64,000 nt of DNA from Ricinus communis (GCF_019578655.1 NC_063262.1:12035582-12099581); one strand, 5' to 3'; counted from the first letter of the stretch, positions 35,041-47,056 are shown. Program-made: numbers and translations. The notes: generated by a model from the letters alone, not told the origin.

Positions 35041-37746
35041 TTGGCATCATCAGTGGCCACAGCCTGAGCTTCTGGCCACTTAGAAAAGTACTCAACAGCA
35101 ACCAGAATATACTTATTACCATATGAAGAGGGAAAGGGTCCCATGAAGTCGATGCCCCAAACATCAAAAATCTCAACAACTTGCACACTAGTTTGGAGCA
35201 TCTCATCACGAGAAGAGATATTACCTGCGCAGTGACAAGCATCACAAACCTGAACGAATTTTCGTGCGTCTTGGAAGAGCGTAGGCCAATAGAATCCTGC
35301 CTCTAACACCTTCCTCGCTGTATTGTTTGCCGCTTGATGACCTTCAGTGGGTCCCTCATGGCAGTGCCTCAAAATTTGGAGAGTCTCTTCGCCATATACA
35401 CAACGGCGAATCACCTGATCTGCACACACTCTAAACATAAAGGGATCTTACCAAATGTAGTATTTCAAATCAGCAAAGAATTTCTTCTTTTGCTGATAAG
35501 TCATACCCTTTGGTAGAACCCTAGCAACCAAATAGTTAGCATAATCTGAAAACCAAGGAGTATCAATGTATACTTGAGTGACATATAAATGCTCCTCTGG
35601 AAATCGATCGTCTATGGTTATCTCATCAAGTGCATCCAAGTGAGGATTCTCCAATCTTGATAAATGGCCCGCTGTCAGATTCTCTACGCCCTTCTTATCC
35701 TTGATCTCGACATCAAATTCCTGCAATAAAAGAATCCACCGAAACAATCTCGGTTTTGCATCATTTTTCAGGAATAAGTATCTCAATGCCAAGTGGTCCA
35801 TGAAGACAATGGTCTTGGAGAGAACGAGGTACGATCTAAACTTGTCGAAGGCGTAAACAGCAGCCAACAACTCCTTCTCTGTGGTGGTGTAATGCTCTTG
35901 GACTCCTGTCAAAGTCTTGCTAGCATAATAAATGGGTTGGAACTTCTTTCAATCCTCTGTCCAAGCATAGCTCCAAGTGCATAATCACTAGCATTGCACA
36001 TCAACTCAAAAGGCAACCCCCAATCAGGCGAAACCATGATCAGGGTTGTAGTCAGAAGTTTCTTAAGTAACTCAAAAGCAGGCAAGCATGCATCATTAAA
36101 AACAAAAGGCACATCTTTAACTAACAACTGAGTAAGAGGCCTAGCAATCTTAAAGAAATCTCTAATAAATCTCCTATAAAACCCTGCATGGCCTAAAGAA
36201 CTCCTAATTGCCTTAACAGAACTAGGAGGAGGTAGCTTAGATATAACCTCTATCTTCACCTCCATCCCAGCCTGAGAGATTTTATGTTCTAACACAATCC
36301 CCTCTTTTACCATGAAATGTCATTTTTCCAAATTTAATACCAAGTTAGCCTCAATACACCTAGCTAACATGCGCTCAAGATTTGCCAAACAAAGAGAGAA
36401 AGAATCACCAAAAACAGAGAAGTCATCCATAAATACCTCCATAGACTCCTCAATCATGTCCTCGAAGATAGCCATCATGCACCGCTGAAATAAACGTCCC
36501 ATAGGGGCAGGTGAAAGTTGTATTCTCTTGGTCCTCAGGTGCAATAGGAATCTGGAAATAACCTGAAAAACCATCAAGAAAACAATAGAACATATGACCT
36601 GCCAAACGCTCAATCATGTGATCAATGAAAGGAAGAGGGAAATGATCCTTCCGAGTTGCATTACTAAGCCTCCTGTAATCAATGCAAACTCGGAAGGCTG
36701 TTACCGTCCGAGTCGGGATCAACTCATCCTTCTCATTCCTTACCACCGTCATGCCTCTTTTCTTGGGCACAACCTGCACAGGACTCACCCACGAACTGTC
36801 AGAAATAGGATAGATCAAACCTGCATCAAGAACTTTAATTACCTCCTTCTTCACCACTTTTTTCATGTTCGGGTTGAGCCGTCTCTTAGGCTAAACAATC
36901 GGCCTGAAACTGTCCTCCAACAAGATCTTATGAGAGCAAAAATTTGGATTTATGCCTGGGATGTCAGCTATCTTAAAGGCAAAGAGCTTCTTGTACTTCC
37001 TTAGAACTTCCAAAAGCATGGCTTGTTCTTTGGGAGTCAGATCAGCTGCTATGATCACTGGTAAGCGTTTCTTCATCCAGGAAGACATAAATCAAGTGGC
37101 TCGGTAACTCCTTCAATTCTAAGACTAGTGGGTTTTCGAATGAAGTCTTTATCTTCTGCACTCCAGACCTGTCAAGAAAAAGATAAGAATTAGTTGACAA
37201 GTTCGGCTCAGAAGCTAATAAAATAGTGAGTTGCTCCAACACTTGCTCGTTGGACAACTCATCCTCAACTAATGCTACATGTAAAGGGTCAGAACATAAC
37301 ATTTCCTGCAAATGGGACTCAACCACATCATCAATCACATCAACAGAATACACAATATCATCATGGTCTAGTGACTGTCTCATAGAAGTGGCTAAGTCAA
37401 AGGTAATAGTCTCATCATTAACTCTAAGCTTAAGCTTCCTATCGCTTACATCGATAACAGCCCTCGATATAGCTAGGAAAGGCTTACCCAAGATAAGAGG
37501 CACAATGCTCTCATCCTCCATATCATTCACCACAAAGTCCACAGGAAAGATAAATTTATCCACCTTCACAAGTACATCCTCAACAATACCTCTAGGAATC
37601 TTAATAGTCCTATCAGCTAACTGAATGCTCATCCTAGTAGGCTTGGGTTCATGGAACCCTAACTTTGCAAACAAACTAGTTGGCATCAAATTAATACTAA
37701 CTCCTAAATCGGCCAATGCACCACTAATTGGCAAATCACCAATCAC
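35033..37746 (-). pseudogene. pol, right arm (inverted): integrase, RNase H, RT, protease
   Basis: Read on the minus strand from 37746. Protease: ISGALADLGVSINLMPTSLF and LADRTIKIPRGIVEDVLVKV. RT: from 36866 (VKKEVIKVLDAGLIYPISDS, FRVCIDYRRLSNATRKDHFP) and VFMDDFSVFGDSFSLC. RNase H: YTTTEKELLAAVYAFDKFRS, with FMDHLALRYLF. Integrase: zinc-binding [10 protein letters not shown] and VCDACH, then [20 protein letters not shown], cut off after ATDDAKVV. Reading frames are longer than in the left arm, so this arm is better preserved. It lacks the last ~320 bp of the left arm because the turn of the palindrome falls here. Confidence 0.85.
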
Positions 37747-39690
37747 TTAAGGGACAGTAAAACTCCCTGGATCTCGTCGCTTGAGTGGCAGCTTGTTCTG
37801 GAGAATAGTTGAACACTCCTCATTATGTACTACCTAACTAAGATCCTCCAACTTCCCCTTGTTGCTCAAAATCTCTTTTAAGAACTTGGCGTACTTCGGC
37901 ATCTGCGAAATTAGCTCAACAAAAGGTAAGTTAATTTTCAGCTGCTTAAACAAGTCAAGAAACATACTGTATTGCTTGTCCACCTTATCTTGCCTCAACC
38001 TCGTAGGATATGGAACCGGGGGCTGATACTCCCACACAGGGCTCTTTTGCCTGTCTTTTTTCTTCCTCTCAATCTCCACCACCTCAGGCTCTAGTCCTTC
38101 CTTGGCTGGCTCATCCTGCACAATCATATCATCCTTATCAGCTAAAGGCAAAGAACCAGACAATTGCTTACCTAATCGTAAGTTGATAGCCTTGCAATGC
38201 TCCCTCGGCTTTGACTCTGTAGTGCTGGGGAGCGATCCTGAGGGTCTCTCTGAAAGCATCTTAGAAATCTGGCCATATGAGTCTAAAAGTTCTGAATTGA
38301 AGCCTGCTGATTCCTAACTGCACTATTAGTCTGCTAGAATCTCATCTCTGCAGACATCACAAACTTCATCATAAGCTCCTCTAAATTTGACTGCTTTTCT
38401 GGTGGAGGAGGAGCTTGTACAGCCACCGGTCACATTGGTGTGGTCAATGAAGTCTCTGAAAACCTGGTGGACCCTGGGCATTATTGTTCCTCCAACCGAA
38501 GTTGGGATGATTGCGCCACCTAGGGTTGTATGTGTTGCTGTAAGGGTTGTTCTACTACCTTGAAGCATTCTCCATATAATCAACCTGCTCAACATCAAAA
38601 GACACATCAGAAACAGATGGAAAAGTAGAAGAAGATGAAGCAAACATACCTCCCCGTGATGTTTGCACCGAGTGCGGGCCACCATAAAACTCACGTACCA
38701 ACGTCACGCATGAACCGGCATCCGAGTTGGTCAATCTTCTTGGCTAGAAGCTCCACCTGAGCTGCCAAGGCTGCTATAGAATCCACTTGGTTGACCACTC
38801 CCTGTCTTCCTGGTTGGCTCCTAGAGGATTGCCACTGATAATTGTTCATGGGCATTTCAAGTTCTAAGCTTGCTCGGGTGTCTTACTATTTAGCGCCCCA
38901 CCTGTTGTAGCATCCACCATCTGCCTCATCGCAAGGTTCAACCCGCTGTAGAAGGTCTAAACCTACATTCACACTGGCAATCCGTGATGTGGGCAGTATC
39001 TCAAAGATCCTTAAACCTCTCTCATGCATCGTACATGCTCTCATCATCAAACTGCACAAAAGAAGATATGTCATTTTTAAGTTTAGCAGTTTTAACGGGA
39101 GGAAAATACTTATGGAGAAATTTTTCAGCCAACGCCGTCCAGGTAGTAATCGTCTGCTATGGAAGAGATTGTAACCATCTCTTTGCTCTGTCTCTCAAGG
39201 AAAATGGAAACAATCTCAGCCGAATGGCGTCATCGGTTGTTCCATTTATCTTGAATGTGTCACAAATCTCCAAAAAGTTAGCAATATGTGCATTGGGATC
39301 CTCGCTGGGCAATTCTCCGAACTGCACGCTCTGCTGGATCATCTAGATAACATTGGCCTTTATCTCAAAATTGTTGGCCGCTACAGGAGATCTGACTATA
39401 CTAGTTTGCGTCCCATCCTAAGATGGTCTAGCAAACTCGTACATCGTCCTCTGATCGTCATCGGCCTGGGGGTTGTGGTTCTCCATCAAGTTAGCTCTAT
39501 GAACCTGAACTATAACTCCGACCTCCTCCTCAACTGTCTGCAAACTTCGTCTCAATAATCTGAGAGAACGCTCCGGGTCAGATAAGGGTTTATGGGATCA
39601 GGGTTAGAGCTCCTGGTCATAAACTACCTGAAACCGACAATCCAAACAATGACCAATCAACAAAAGCAATAAAATAAAGATCCTTTTAGT
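37747..39690 (-). pseudogene. gag, right arm (inverted)
   Basis: The minus-strand gag begins near 39620 and includes [40 protein letters not shown] and [12 protein letters not shown] (39342-39157). The linker to protease is intact over 38259-37834 (LSERPSGSLPSTTESKPREH and following lysine/glutamate-rich sequence). The left arm has lost this linker. Stops near 39160, 38885 and 38325 break the frame. The N-terminus adjoins the 3'UTR segment at about 39690, the same unusual joint as at 30750. Confidence 0.8.
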
Positions 39691-40255
39691 TTATTTCAAG
39701 CATCATCTTATTGTTGGAGCAACTTAGTATTCATTTTTGGTACAACATTTGGTCCTTGGCTATTTTCTTGAATTACTTGCATAATTTTTCAGCAACTTTT
39801 AGCCTACTTTTCATATTTCTCCATACCCTACCTTAACGTCATTACAACCTGGCTTAAGACCCTTTGATCATGATTTTTGATTATTTCACAGTAGTGGAGA
39901 TTAGATCTATAAGCAAGCTTATGGTAAGCACTTTTTTCTGTATTTTTGCGTTGAGAGCTTGGCGATCTTCTTTCACCTATATACACTTGTGTGTTTTGAG
40001 CGACATCTTGTGAGGTATGGTTCTCAAATTCTCAGTTTGGATGGTTTATCATTTTAATTTTAGCAGCTTTATTAACTTTGTTCTCTTTCTCAAGAATTTA
40101 GTGATTTGAGGATTTTAAGAAAATTCGTTACGGAGTTTTGAGATTTGTTTTGAGCTAACTTCCTGCAATATATTTGATTGAGTTATTTGGTATCTGTTTG
40201 AGGACTGAGTTGTTGATTGCTTGAGGATAAGCAAACGCTTAAGTGTGGGGTAGTT

Positions 40256-41539
40256 TGATATAGATGACTCTATGCATATTTATCGACTGTTTATCAATCA
40301 TTTATTCCTGTATTTGAGTCATATTTATTCCTGTTTGATCGCACTTTGGTATGTTTATGAGCTTTTCAGGTTTTCGGACTCCTTGATGGGAAATTGATTG
40401 ATTTTCGAGCAGAAACCAAGCTATTTTGATGATTTACGCATATTAGATGTTCGTCGGATTCGATTCCTTGTTGGCGTGCATTTTGAGGCTTTTGCACGGG
40501 TCGTGGCACGGCCTCCCTATAAATAGGCGCACGTATAACGAAACAGGGTTCTACTTCTGACTTCTAGACTCCTCCACGCGCGCGACCCTTTACTTCTACA
40601 CCTCTGTTCTTGACATTTTAGGAGACCAAACATCATTTCAAAGGATTGATTTGGGAGATTCAAGCAAAGATTGAAGGTTCCAGACGATCGATCGAGACAT
40701 CCAAGATCCATACTTGAGGCTGGTTTCAGAGTTGGTGCTTGCAACATTTCCTCTCCGATTCAAGAGAAGAGGGGTTACATGTTCCATTTCCTTTTCTGTT
40801 ATTTATTTTCTTTTGTATTTGTTTCTTTCATTATGAGTAGCTAGGGCTGCCGAACCCATTGGGGTTTACCTTTGTTGATAGATTGTGCTTAATTGTTAGA
40901 TTTGTATTTGCCATTCTTGTAATCTTCTTACTATTCATTAATAAAGTTTGATTCAGTTAATTTGAGACGTTGAATTAATTTTCTTTTAGGTTGTTTCTTG
41001 ACATTGAGAAATGCTTGTTACAACTGAAATTTGAATAGTAAGAACTAGCAGTTAACACTTAGAGATAAGGTTAATTTACTCGTCGGATTAAGAATTAACA
41101 ACTCTTAATAGTTCTAAATCACGTTTAATGCTAATCTGTAATAATCTGATAGGAAGAGATTCCATTAGGTTAGTGCAAGTTTAGGAACTCAGTGAGCTCG
41201 AGAGAGGAACCGAGTTCGGTTTAGGATTTAGGCACGGGTAAACAAGATTGATAATTATAAAATCAACCTTTAGAATTCCATCACTTAGGTCCCCTTTGGG
41301 TTTGTTTCTCTTGTTACAGTTGTCTTTCGATTGTTAGTTGTTCATTTATTTATTTGCATTCATAGTCATTAGTTAGTTAGTTTAGACTTCTCACACCCTA
41401 TTTCAGACTAGATAATATAGCGAACAGTAGTAACTCTAGGTTCACCCGATCTCCAGGGATACGACCTTAATACTCATTAATGCTAGGCCGCATCGATAGG
41501 TTCACTGCCTTAGGTGTAGGTTGCATCAGTAGCCCATCA
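40256..41539 (+). mobile_element. right LTR of the palindromic element
   Basis: 1284 bp, TGATATAGATGACTC to TAGCCCATCA. It is preceded by a purine-rich AAGTGTGGGGTAG tract that fits a 3' LTR in plus orientation. TATAAATAG at 40518-40526 is a likely LTR promoter, and ATTAATAAAG near 40939 could serve as a polyadenylation signal. The gag-pol arm next to it runs the opposite way, so LTR and coding orientation disagree. Confidence 0.85.
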
Positions 41540-41544
41540 GTGCA
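41540..41544 (+). repeat. target-site duplication GTGCA (right)
   Basis: GTGCA directly after the LTR end, pairing with 29544-29548. Confidence 0.85.
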
Positions 41545-41576
41545 TATGCTTTATTTGGAACTTGCACTCTGTAAAT

Positions 41577-41676
41577 TTGGAGCTTACATTTAGTTAGAGA
41601 TTTCTTTTTATTCCTGCTGTTGCTGCTTGGAGCTTACATTTAGTTAGAGATTTCTTTTTGTTCCTGCTGTTGCTGC
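41577..41676 (+). repeat. 2 x 50-bp tandem duplication
   Basis: TTGGAGCTTACATTTAGTTA occurs at about 41577 and 41627. The units are 50 bp and nearly identical, both ending in CCTGCTGTTGCTGC. This DNA adjoined 29548 before the retroelement inserted, so it is 3' flank of the SEUSS paralog. Confidence 0.9.
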
Positions 41677-42117
41677 TATTGATAAAGGAAGGAAAACATG
41701 TAGCTCAGAATCATGTTTTGAGAAAATCTTTCTTGTTCATATTTTTCCCCTTCAGCTATGTATATTTCTTATAGGGATTTTATTTATATGGTTTCATTGT
41801 AACTCATTCCTCTCCACAGTTTTGCAATGAGAACTCACACTTGATATTACTTTATCTTTCCATATATTAATTCATACAAGAAGTTCATATACATTGACTA
41901 GCATTATGTTGCTTTTATTTATACCTAGTGCCTAATTATCTGCAGATGCATCATCCAAAAGTCTATTTTCTTCTCTCTATTCTTCAACATATGCAAAGTC
42001 TAGTTATTAACAGGCAAGACTTCATATTTCTTTCTGCCAAGTCTCAAATTAGGGTTGCATGATCCATCCATTCATTATTAAGAAATTCTATTGAGTTTGT
42101 GTTTTTACTTTTGGTTT

Positions 42118-42360
42118 TATTATATATATATATATTGTGAGATTTTTATTTATTTTAATGAGTTCTTGTATTTTTATTTTTTTATTAAGAACTATTAAAA
42201 CTTTAATGAAAAAAATAAAAAATATAATAAAAATTAAAATTAAAAAACTCAATAAAATAAATTAAAAATTCTAAAAAGCTTTAAAATGTATTTTGCCATA
42301 CAATTTTTGCATAAAATAATCTTTATGCCCATATAAGGGAGATGATGGATTAATATATAC

Positions 42361-42396
<36 letters not shown>

Positions 42397-42398
42397 GA
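42118..42398. repeat. (TA)n/(TATACA)n microsatellites in AT-rich spacer
   Basis: Alternating TA runs at about 42119-42136 and 42354-42397 lie in an AT-rich region (42060-42490) with no gene. Confidence 0.85.
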
Positions 42399-42525
42399 CA
42401 TTAATAGTTGAATGAATAATATGTATTTAAATACTTTATATACAAAAAGTGATTGAATAATGAGAATAACATAGAAGGGGTTAGACATATGTATATGTAT
42501 TCAAAAAACTCAACGTGATCTAGCG

Positions 42526-43548
42526 ATGGAAAACTCTCTTGAGGAGAACTCTTCTTTCCTGTCTGACGAAGATCGCCCTACCATGAAAGTCGACTTTTAT
42601 AGTAATATCAGTATGGAGAATTCAGATATGGATTCATCAGAATATTGAGCACCAGCAAGATATGGATATGGAGGTTAATGCCCTAAAAACCCACAAAGAA
42701 AGCCTTCTAGTGAACCCAGATGAAATGTATTTTGATACAAGTTTTGATATTGATTTTAAGAAAGTGATTACAATCCATTTGGAGCCTTCTAGTCCTAGCA
42801 TCATGTTATTCATATGAGTTTCGTAACTGAATTAAACAACCCTCGTAGAACTTCGTTCTAGTTAAATTATGGGGTAGACCTTTGGGTTATAAAATGTTAT
42901 GCAATGGAATCATAACTAACTGGAAGCTGCAAGGTCATTACAAAGTTATTGATCTTGACAATGGATTTTTCTTGGCTAAACTGACACTTAAGGAGGATTT
43001 GGAACATGTAATGTTGGATGGCCTTTAGACCATTCTTGGCCAATACTTAACTGTACAACAATGGACTCCTGAATTTCGGGCAACAAATGCAGTGGTTTCC
43101 TCAATGGTGGCTTAGGTTAGACTTCTAAGGATGCTAAGGCAGTACTACCATGAGCAAATTTTTAGAGACGGTTGGCAACATGGTTGGGAAGACAATCAGA
43201 GTTGATATGAATACTCAACTAGCAAATAGAGGGTGGTTTGCGCATCGCAGTTGAACTTAACTTGAATAAACCTTTGGTCACCAGTCTAAATCTCAGTGGT
43301 TTCACGTAAAAAGTTGAATACAAAAGACTACCCTTAGGTGTGTTTCGATTGCAGAATCGTTGGACATAGCCAGGTCATGTGCCCTAACAAAAGGAGTATG
43401 GAGGAAAGTATGGCCAACCACCATAGAGAGATGTCGGAGGAATCACCTGCAACTGACGAGTCGACAGTATTGTCCCTAGATCCATGCCCAACATTGACCT
43501 TGCAGAAAAAAAAAGGAAAGCCCTATAGAATCGCCATTAACTCTTAGA
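42526..43548 (+). pseudogene. LINE-1-type ORF1 fragment (DUF4283 and CCHC)
   Basis: Starts MENSLEENSSFLSDEDRPTM at 42526 with a stop 43 codons on. Downstream, in shifted frames, are the hallmarks of plant L1 ORF1: LWGRPLGYKMLC (from about 42870), NGFFLAKLTLKEDLEHVMLD, TILGQYLTVQQWTPEF and VEYKRLPLGV, then a zinc knuckle CFDCRIVGHSQVMC at about 43341-43382 (CX2CX4HX4C). ORF1 binds LINE RNA. No endonuclease or RT follows, so only the 5' part of the element survives. Confidence 0.75.
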
Positions 43549-43787
43549 AAATCTAGCTCAAGATCTGAGGCCCTAATTAGGTAAGAAGTGTAATCACATA
43601 ATGTGTCTATTGGTTAACACAATGTACAAGGAGATATTTTTTCAAGGCAAAATTCTAATTCTATGCAAAGGAAAGGAAAGAACAAAATTAAGGAAGGTGG
43701 ATTAGTTATCCACAAGTAGACTCATAACTATTTTCATGTGAATACAACTCAAGACACTAATTTAGAGAAGGCTCCTCCAAGGGTGAT

Positions 43788-44154
43788 GAGAACCATGTAG
43801 CACAAGGAATTCTACTTTAACAAGAAATCTTAATTATGGAAATCCTACTTGCTCAAGGAATCCTACTTTAACAAGGAATCCTAATTCTACTAGGAATCCT
43901 AATCCAAAAAAGAGTCATGATGATATTAGGAGTTCAAGTGAAGGTGGAAATCTTGATTCAGCTAGGAGACCTACTCCGACCAAGAATCCTACTCAAGTTA
44001 GGAGTCCTACTCCAACTAGGAATCCTAATCCAACTAGACTTGTACACGAGCCACTTGAATATGATGGACCAATGACTAGAGCTCGCATAAAGAAGTTCAA
44101 GGATGCTTTAAGAGTGTTCGTGAAGCAAAAGTTGAAGCTTGGATTGGAGATCTA
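43788..44154 (+). pseudogene. open segment with RNPTPT-type repeats
   Basis: One frame stays open from about 43788 to the TAA at 44152-44154, without an early ATG. It contains degenerate repeats of the type RNPTPT/RNPNPT (43800-44040) and then EYDGPMTRARIKKFKDALRV. The G-P-x-T-R-x-R-x-K-K---AL motif is common at the end of plant retroelement polyproteins. It recurs in minus orientation at 49880-50080 (GPITKPRAKKYQEALTKHIQ). The function is unknown; I read it as part of a non-autonomous retroelement. Confidence 0.45.
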
Positions 44155-44557
44155 AAGTCCAAGTGAGATTTGGTTTAATTAAGACAATAGGCCTCAAGAT
44201 ACTCTTATCAACTTAATTCAATATATGGAGACATGAACAAGTCAAAATAGGCCCAAAATAAACAAGTCAAACTAATTGGAGTCCAATACTCAAGAATGAC
44301 AGCTTATTACATGTTATATAAGCCTAAATGTCATATTTATTATATGGGTTAGGGTTAGATGAATTTTAAGAGTATTTGCTCATTTAAAGGAGTCTTTTAA
44401 TAGTTAGGAGTCTTGTTTTAAGTTATTTTTTTAGTTTAGGAGTTCTATTCTTAGTCTTATTGTTATTTGCTTCCTTATCATTATAGAATTAGAATTTTTT
44501 AAGGCATATATGAGCTAGCACGAATTTCTATGTAAAGAGAGTTGTTGAATATTGATC
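44155..44557 (+). mobile_element. LTR-like non-coding sequence
   Basis: No gene. TTAGGAGTCTTG and TTTAGGAGTTC phrases (44395-44455) resemble sequence at 49600-49750 read on the minus strand (TTAGGAATTATT, TTAGTTAGGAAAG), next to a related gag tail. Two members of one LTR family are likely, but ends could not be fixed. Confidence 0.35.
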
Positions 44558-45199
44558 TACCTCACGGCTTTTAGACCTGATATTATATTTAATATTTGTT
44601 TGTATGCTCATTTTCAATCTAGTCCTAAAGAGTCTCATTTGCATGTCGTTAAAAGAATTTTAAAATACTTGCAAAGAACCATGCATCTAGGTCTTTGGTA
44701 TCCTAAGAATACTTTACTTGACATAGTTGGCTTCTTCGATGCCGACTATATAGGTAGTCTCTTAGATAGAAAGACCACTTCTGGAACTTGCCATTTTTTA
44801 GGTGAATGTTTAGTATCTTGATTTAGTAAGAAGTAAGTCTCAGTTTTCTTATCCACCGCCGAAGCGAAATACATTGTGGCAGGATGTTGTTGTACCCAAA
44901 TCCTATAGATAAAACAACAACTTAAGGATCAGGGCCAAGTATTTAGTCATATTCCAATTAAATGTGATAATGCTAGTGTAATAAACTTGTCTAAGAACCC
45001 CATTCAACATTCTAGGAGTAAGCACAAAGATATTAGATATCACTTTTTGAAAGATCATGTCCAAAATGATGATGTAGTGTTAGAGTTCATTGACACAAAT
45101 AATCAACTTGCTGACATATTCACCAAACCCCTTAGTGAAGATAGATTAAATTTTATTAAAAGGGAACTAGGTATGTTTGATGGAAATTGTCTCTATTGA
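44558..45199 (+). pseudogene. second Sirevirus: RT end and RNase H
   Basis: Begins abruptly with LTAFRPDIIFNICLYAHFQS, continues KRILKYLQRTMHLGLWYPKN, FFDADYIGSLLDRKTTSGTC, then STAEAKYIVAGC, NLSKNPIQHSRSKHKDIRYH and LADIFTKPLSEDRLNFIKRE. Stops at 44820 and 44908 break it. It is closely similar to 13430-14060 and better preserved. The element is 5'-truncated; gag, protease and integrase are absent. Confidence 0.85.
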
Positions 45200-45799
45200 T
45201 TATGCTTTGTGAGATCGTTCGATTGTGAAAATTGTTGAATGGATTTGAATATGGATCAATATGATGATTTTATTGTTAATCCATCCATTCATACATCAAT
45301 ATGAATTGCATATGATATGGGAATAAAGATAAGAATATTTGTTTTTAAAGTTTTTCATACTTTATCAAAATTTTAAAAATCGCGGTTGCGGTGCATGGGC
45401 TCGATCACAAAATTAGGAGAAAATTGAAGCCTTGCTTCTGTGACATTTCTGCCAATTTTTATGGTCGCAACCTTAGCAATCGTAGTTGCGAAGGTAGTCA
45501 AACTAGCCATTTTGACAGGAATTTAAAATTCGTGGTCGCACTCCATGATTGCAGTTACGAATTACGTAATTTCTATAACATTTTTACTGTTATTTTTAAC
45601 AGTTTTTAAGGAGTTACACCTCTTAAATGAATTTTACCATTTTTTGACTATTATTTGTATATAAATACCCCCTAGACATCATTACACACACTTTAACAAC
45701 TCTATTCCCTTTCAAGCAAAATTCTCTCTTCTAAGCATTTTCTCAAAGCATTTTCAAACTCTTATTACATACCATCTTCACTCTCTCATTGTTCACATA

Positions 45800-47056
45800 A
45801 TGGCTCCTAAAAAGACCACTTTTTAAGGCTACAAAGGCAAGGGTAAGGCTCTAGATGAAGACATTCTTGCCTCTTTACTAGACATCCCAACAAGAATGAA
45901 GAGGACAAACTAAGAAGCAAGGAACAAGTATAAGGTCCTTGCGAAGAAGAAGTTTGAAGCTTCAAGGGCCCCTCTCAATGCGGATTTCAGAAAGCTGGGT
46001 ATCTATAAGGATGTTTTAAAGGACATCAATAATGCGAAAATAGAAAAACTAGTATATCCAAGCATGGATGGGCATAAGGAACTCACTTTTGAGTTATTAA
46101 GTTCCTTGGAAGTTTGCAAGAAGCAAGGAGGAGACCTTGGTATTTTGTCATCACTTTCAATCTCTTTGGACAAAGGTTGTCACTCACAAAAAGTGAACTT
46201 AGGGGAATTTTCAACTTTCATAAGCATAGCATCGCTGCTCTAGGAGATCTTTAAGTAAATCTAGTTACTTCTTAGAAAGAAATCTCAATATAAACTAAAC
46301 TAGACAAGAACTCAAATGCCAAACACCTCAAGTCTCTTCTTTATTGGACTCTTCACGGGATCATCAAACTAACCATTCATGGAATATGTGATGATAATGA
46401 GAAGATAACCCAAAAGGTCCTATGCATTCTCTATTGCATAGTTCACAACAAGCCAATCCAACTCATTTACTTATTCATTGACCACCTTATCTATCTCTCA
46501 AAGTCTTCTCGTGGTTGTGTTATGGTTTCATCCTATGTCTCCATGATTGCAAACTACTTCAAACTCCTAACCTCACCAATCTTGTCTTCTTCAAACACCC
46601 TTGTCCATGAGCACCAATTATATCACCATCCAATACTTTCTTCATTCTAAAGTTCTTAAGAAAAAAAAAGTGATGATTCTTTGGAGGTAATCTTGGGTAC
46701 AAGTGCTTTTTCTTCTATGGAACAAGCAAGGGAGAAGAAGAGGGCTAGGTTGCTTATAGACGAGGGTGAAGAGGAAGATATAGAGGAGACCAAAAGGAAA
46801 GGGTTGAACAAGAGACGAGTATCCCTCAAGGAAGGATTACCTAAAGGACAAGATGATGATCTTCATGACTAAGCAAGCTAAGAGGATTGAGAAGTTTTAT
46901 AGGCTTCTTAAATATGTCAATGAAGATCTTATTGAGATGCAAAAGCACTATGGGATCCCTCCTTGCCATTTGGATTCTTGGCATATATCCGATGATGAAT
47001 CTAGTGAGGAGGAGGATGAGAATGAAGAGGAATCAAGTGGTTCAAAGGAACTTTAG
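45800..47056 (+). pseudogene. second Sirevirus: 3' ORF
   Basis: Starts MAPKKTTF at 45800, then a stop, then GYKGKGKALDEDILASLLDI, KYKVLAKKKFEASRAPLNAD and HKELTFELLSSLEVCKKQGG. A middle part (about 46330-46560) has HGIIKLTIHG and ILYCIVHNKPIQLIYLFIDH. The acidic end (46853-47056) reads KRIEKFYRLLKYVNEDLIEM and HISDDESSEEEDENEEESSG. This is the same protein type as at 14600-16010. It is known as an env-like or putative transposon ORF in Sireviruses; its role is not established. Confidence 0.65.

Larger units (their letters stand above)
29549..41539 (+). mobile_element. palindromic Ty3/gypsy retroelement, single insertion
   Basis: 11,991 bp between GTGCA duplications. Order left to right: LTR head (+) 29549-~29865; LTR head (-) ~29905-30206; 3'UTR (-) 30207-~30750; gag-pol (+) ~30760-35034; pol-gag (-) 35033-~39690; 3'UTR (+) ~39695-40255; LTR (+) 40256-41539. 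The two gag-pol arms converge tail to tail. For matching points in pol, left plus right coordinates stay near 69,750, so the arms align with few indels there. A ~670-bp deletion in the left gag accounts for the offset further out. Both arms are damaged by different stops. Proteins are of the Athila-like non-chromovirus type. Confidence 0.85.

Noticed and set aside
34236..37624. Several opposite-strand frames across the palindrome (for example 36594-37004 and 37226-37624)
   Set aside because: They are antisense shadows of RT, protease and integrase; the same shadows appear at mirrored positions in both arms.
40500..40760. Minus-strand frame of 76 codons in the right LTR
   Set aside because: It is within the R/U5 part just after the LTR TATA box, has no homolog, and fits non-coding LTR sequence.
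45370..45560. GC-rich inverted phrases (GCGGTTGCGGTGC and similar) as a possible RNA gene
   Set aside because: Similar phrases occur in Sirevirus LTRs and the post-pol spacer at 14290-14450; they are element sequence, and no tRNA or rRNA fold was found.
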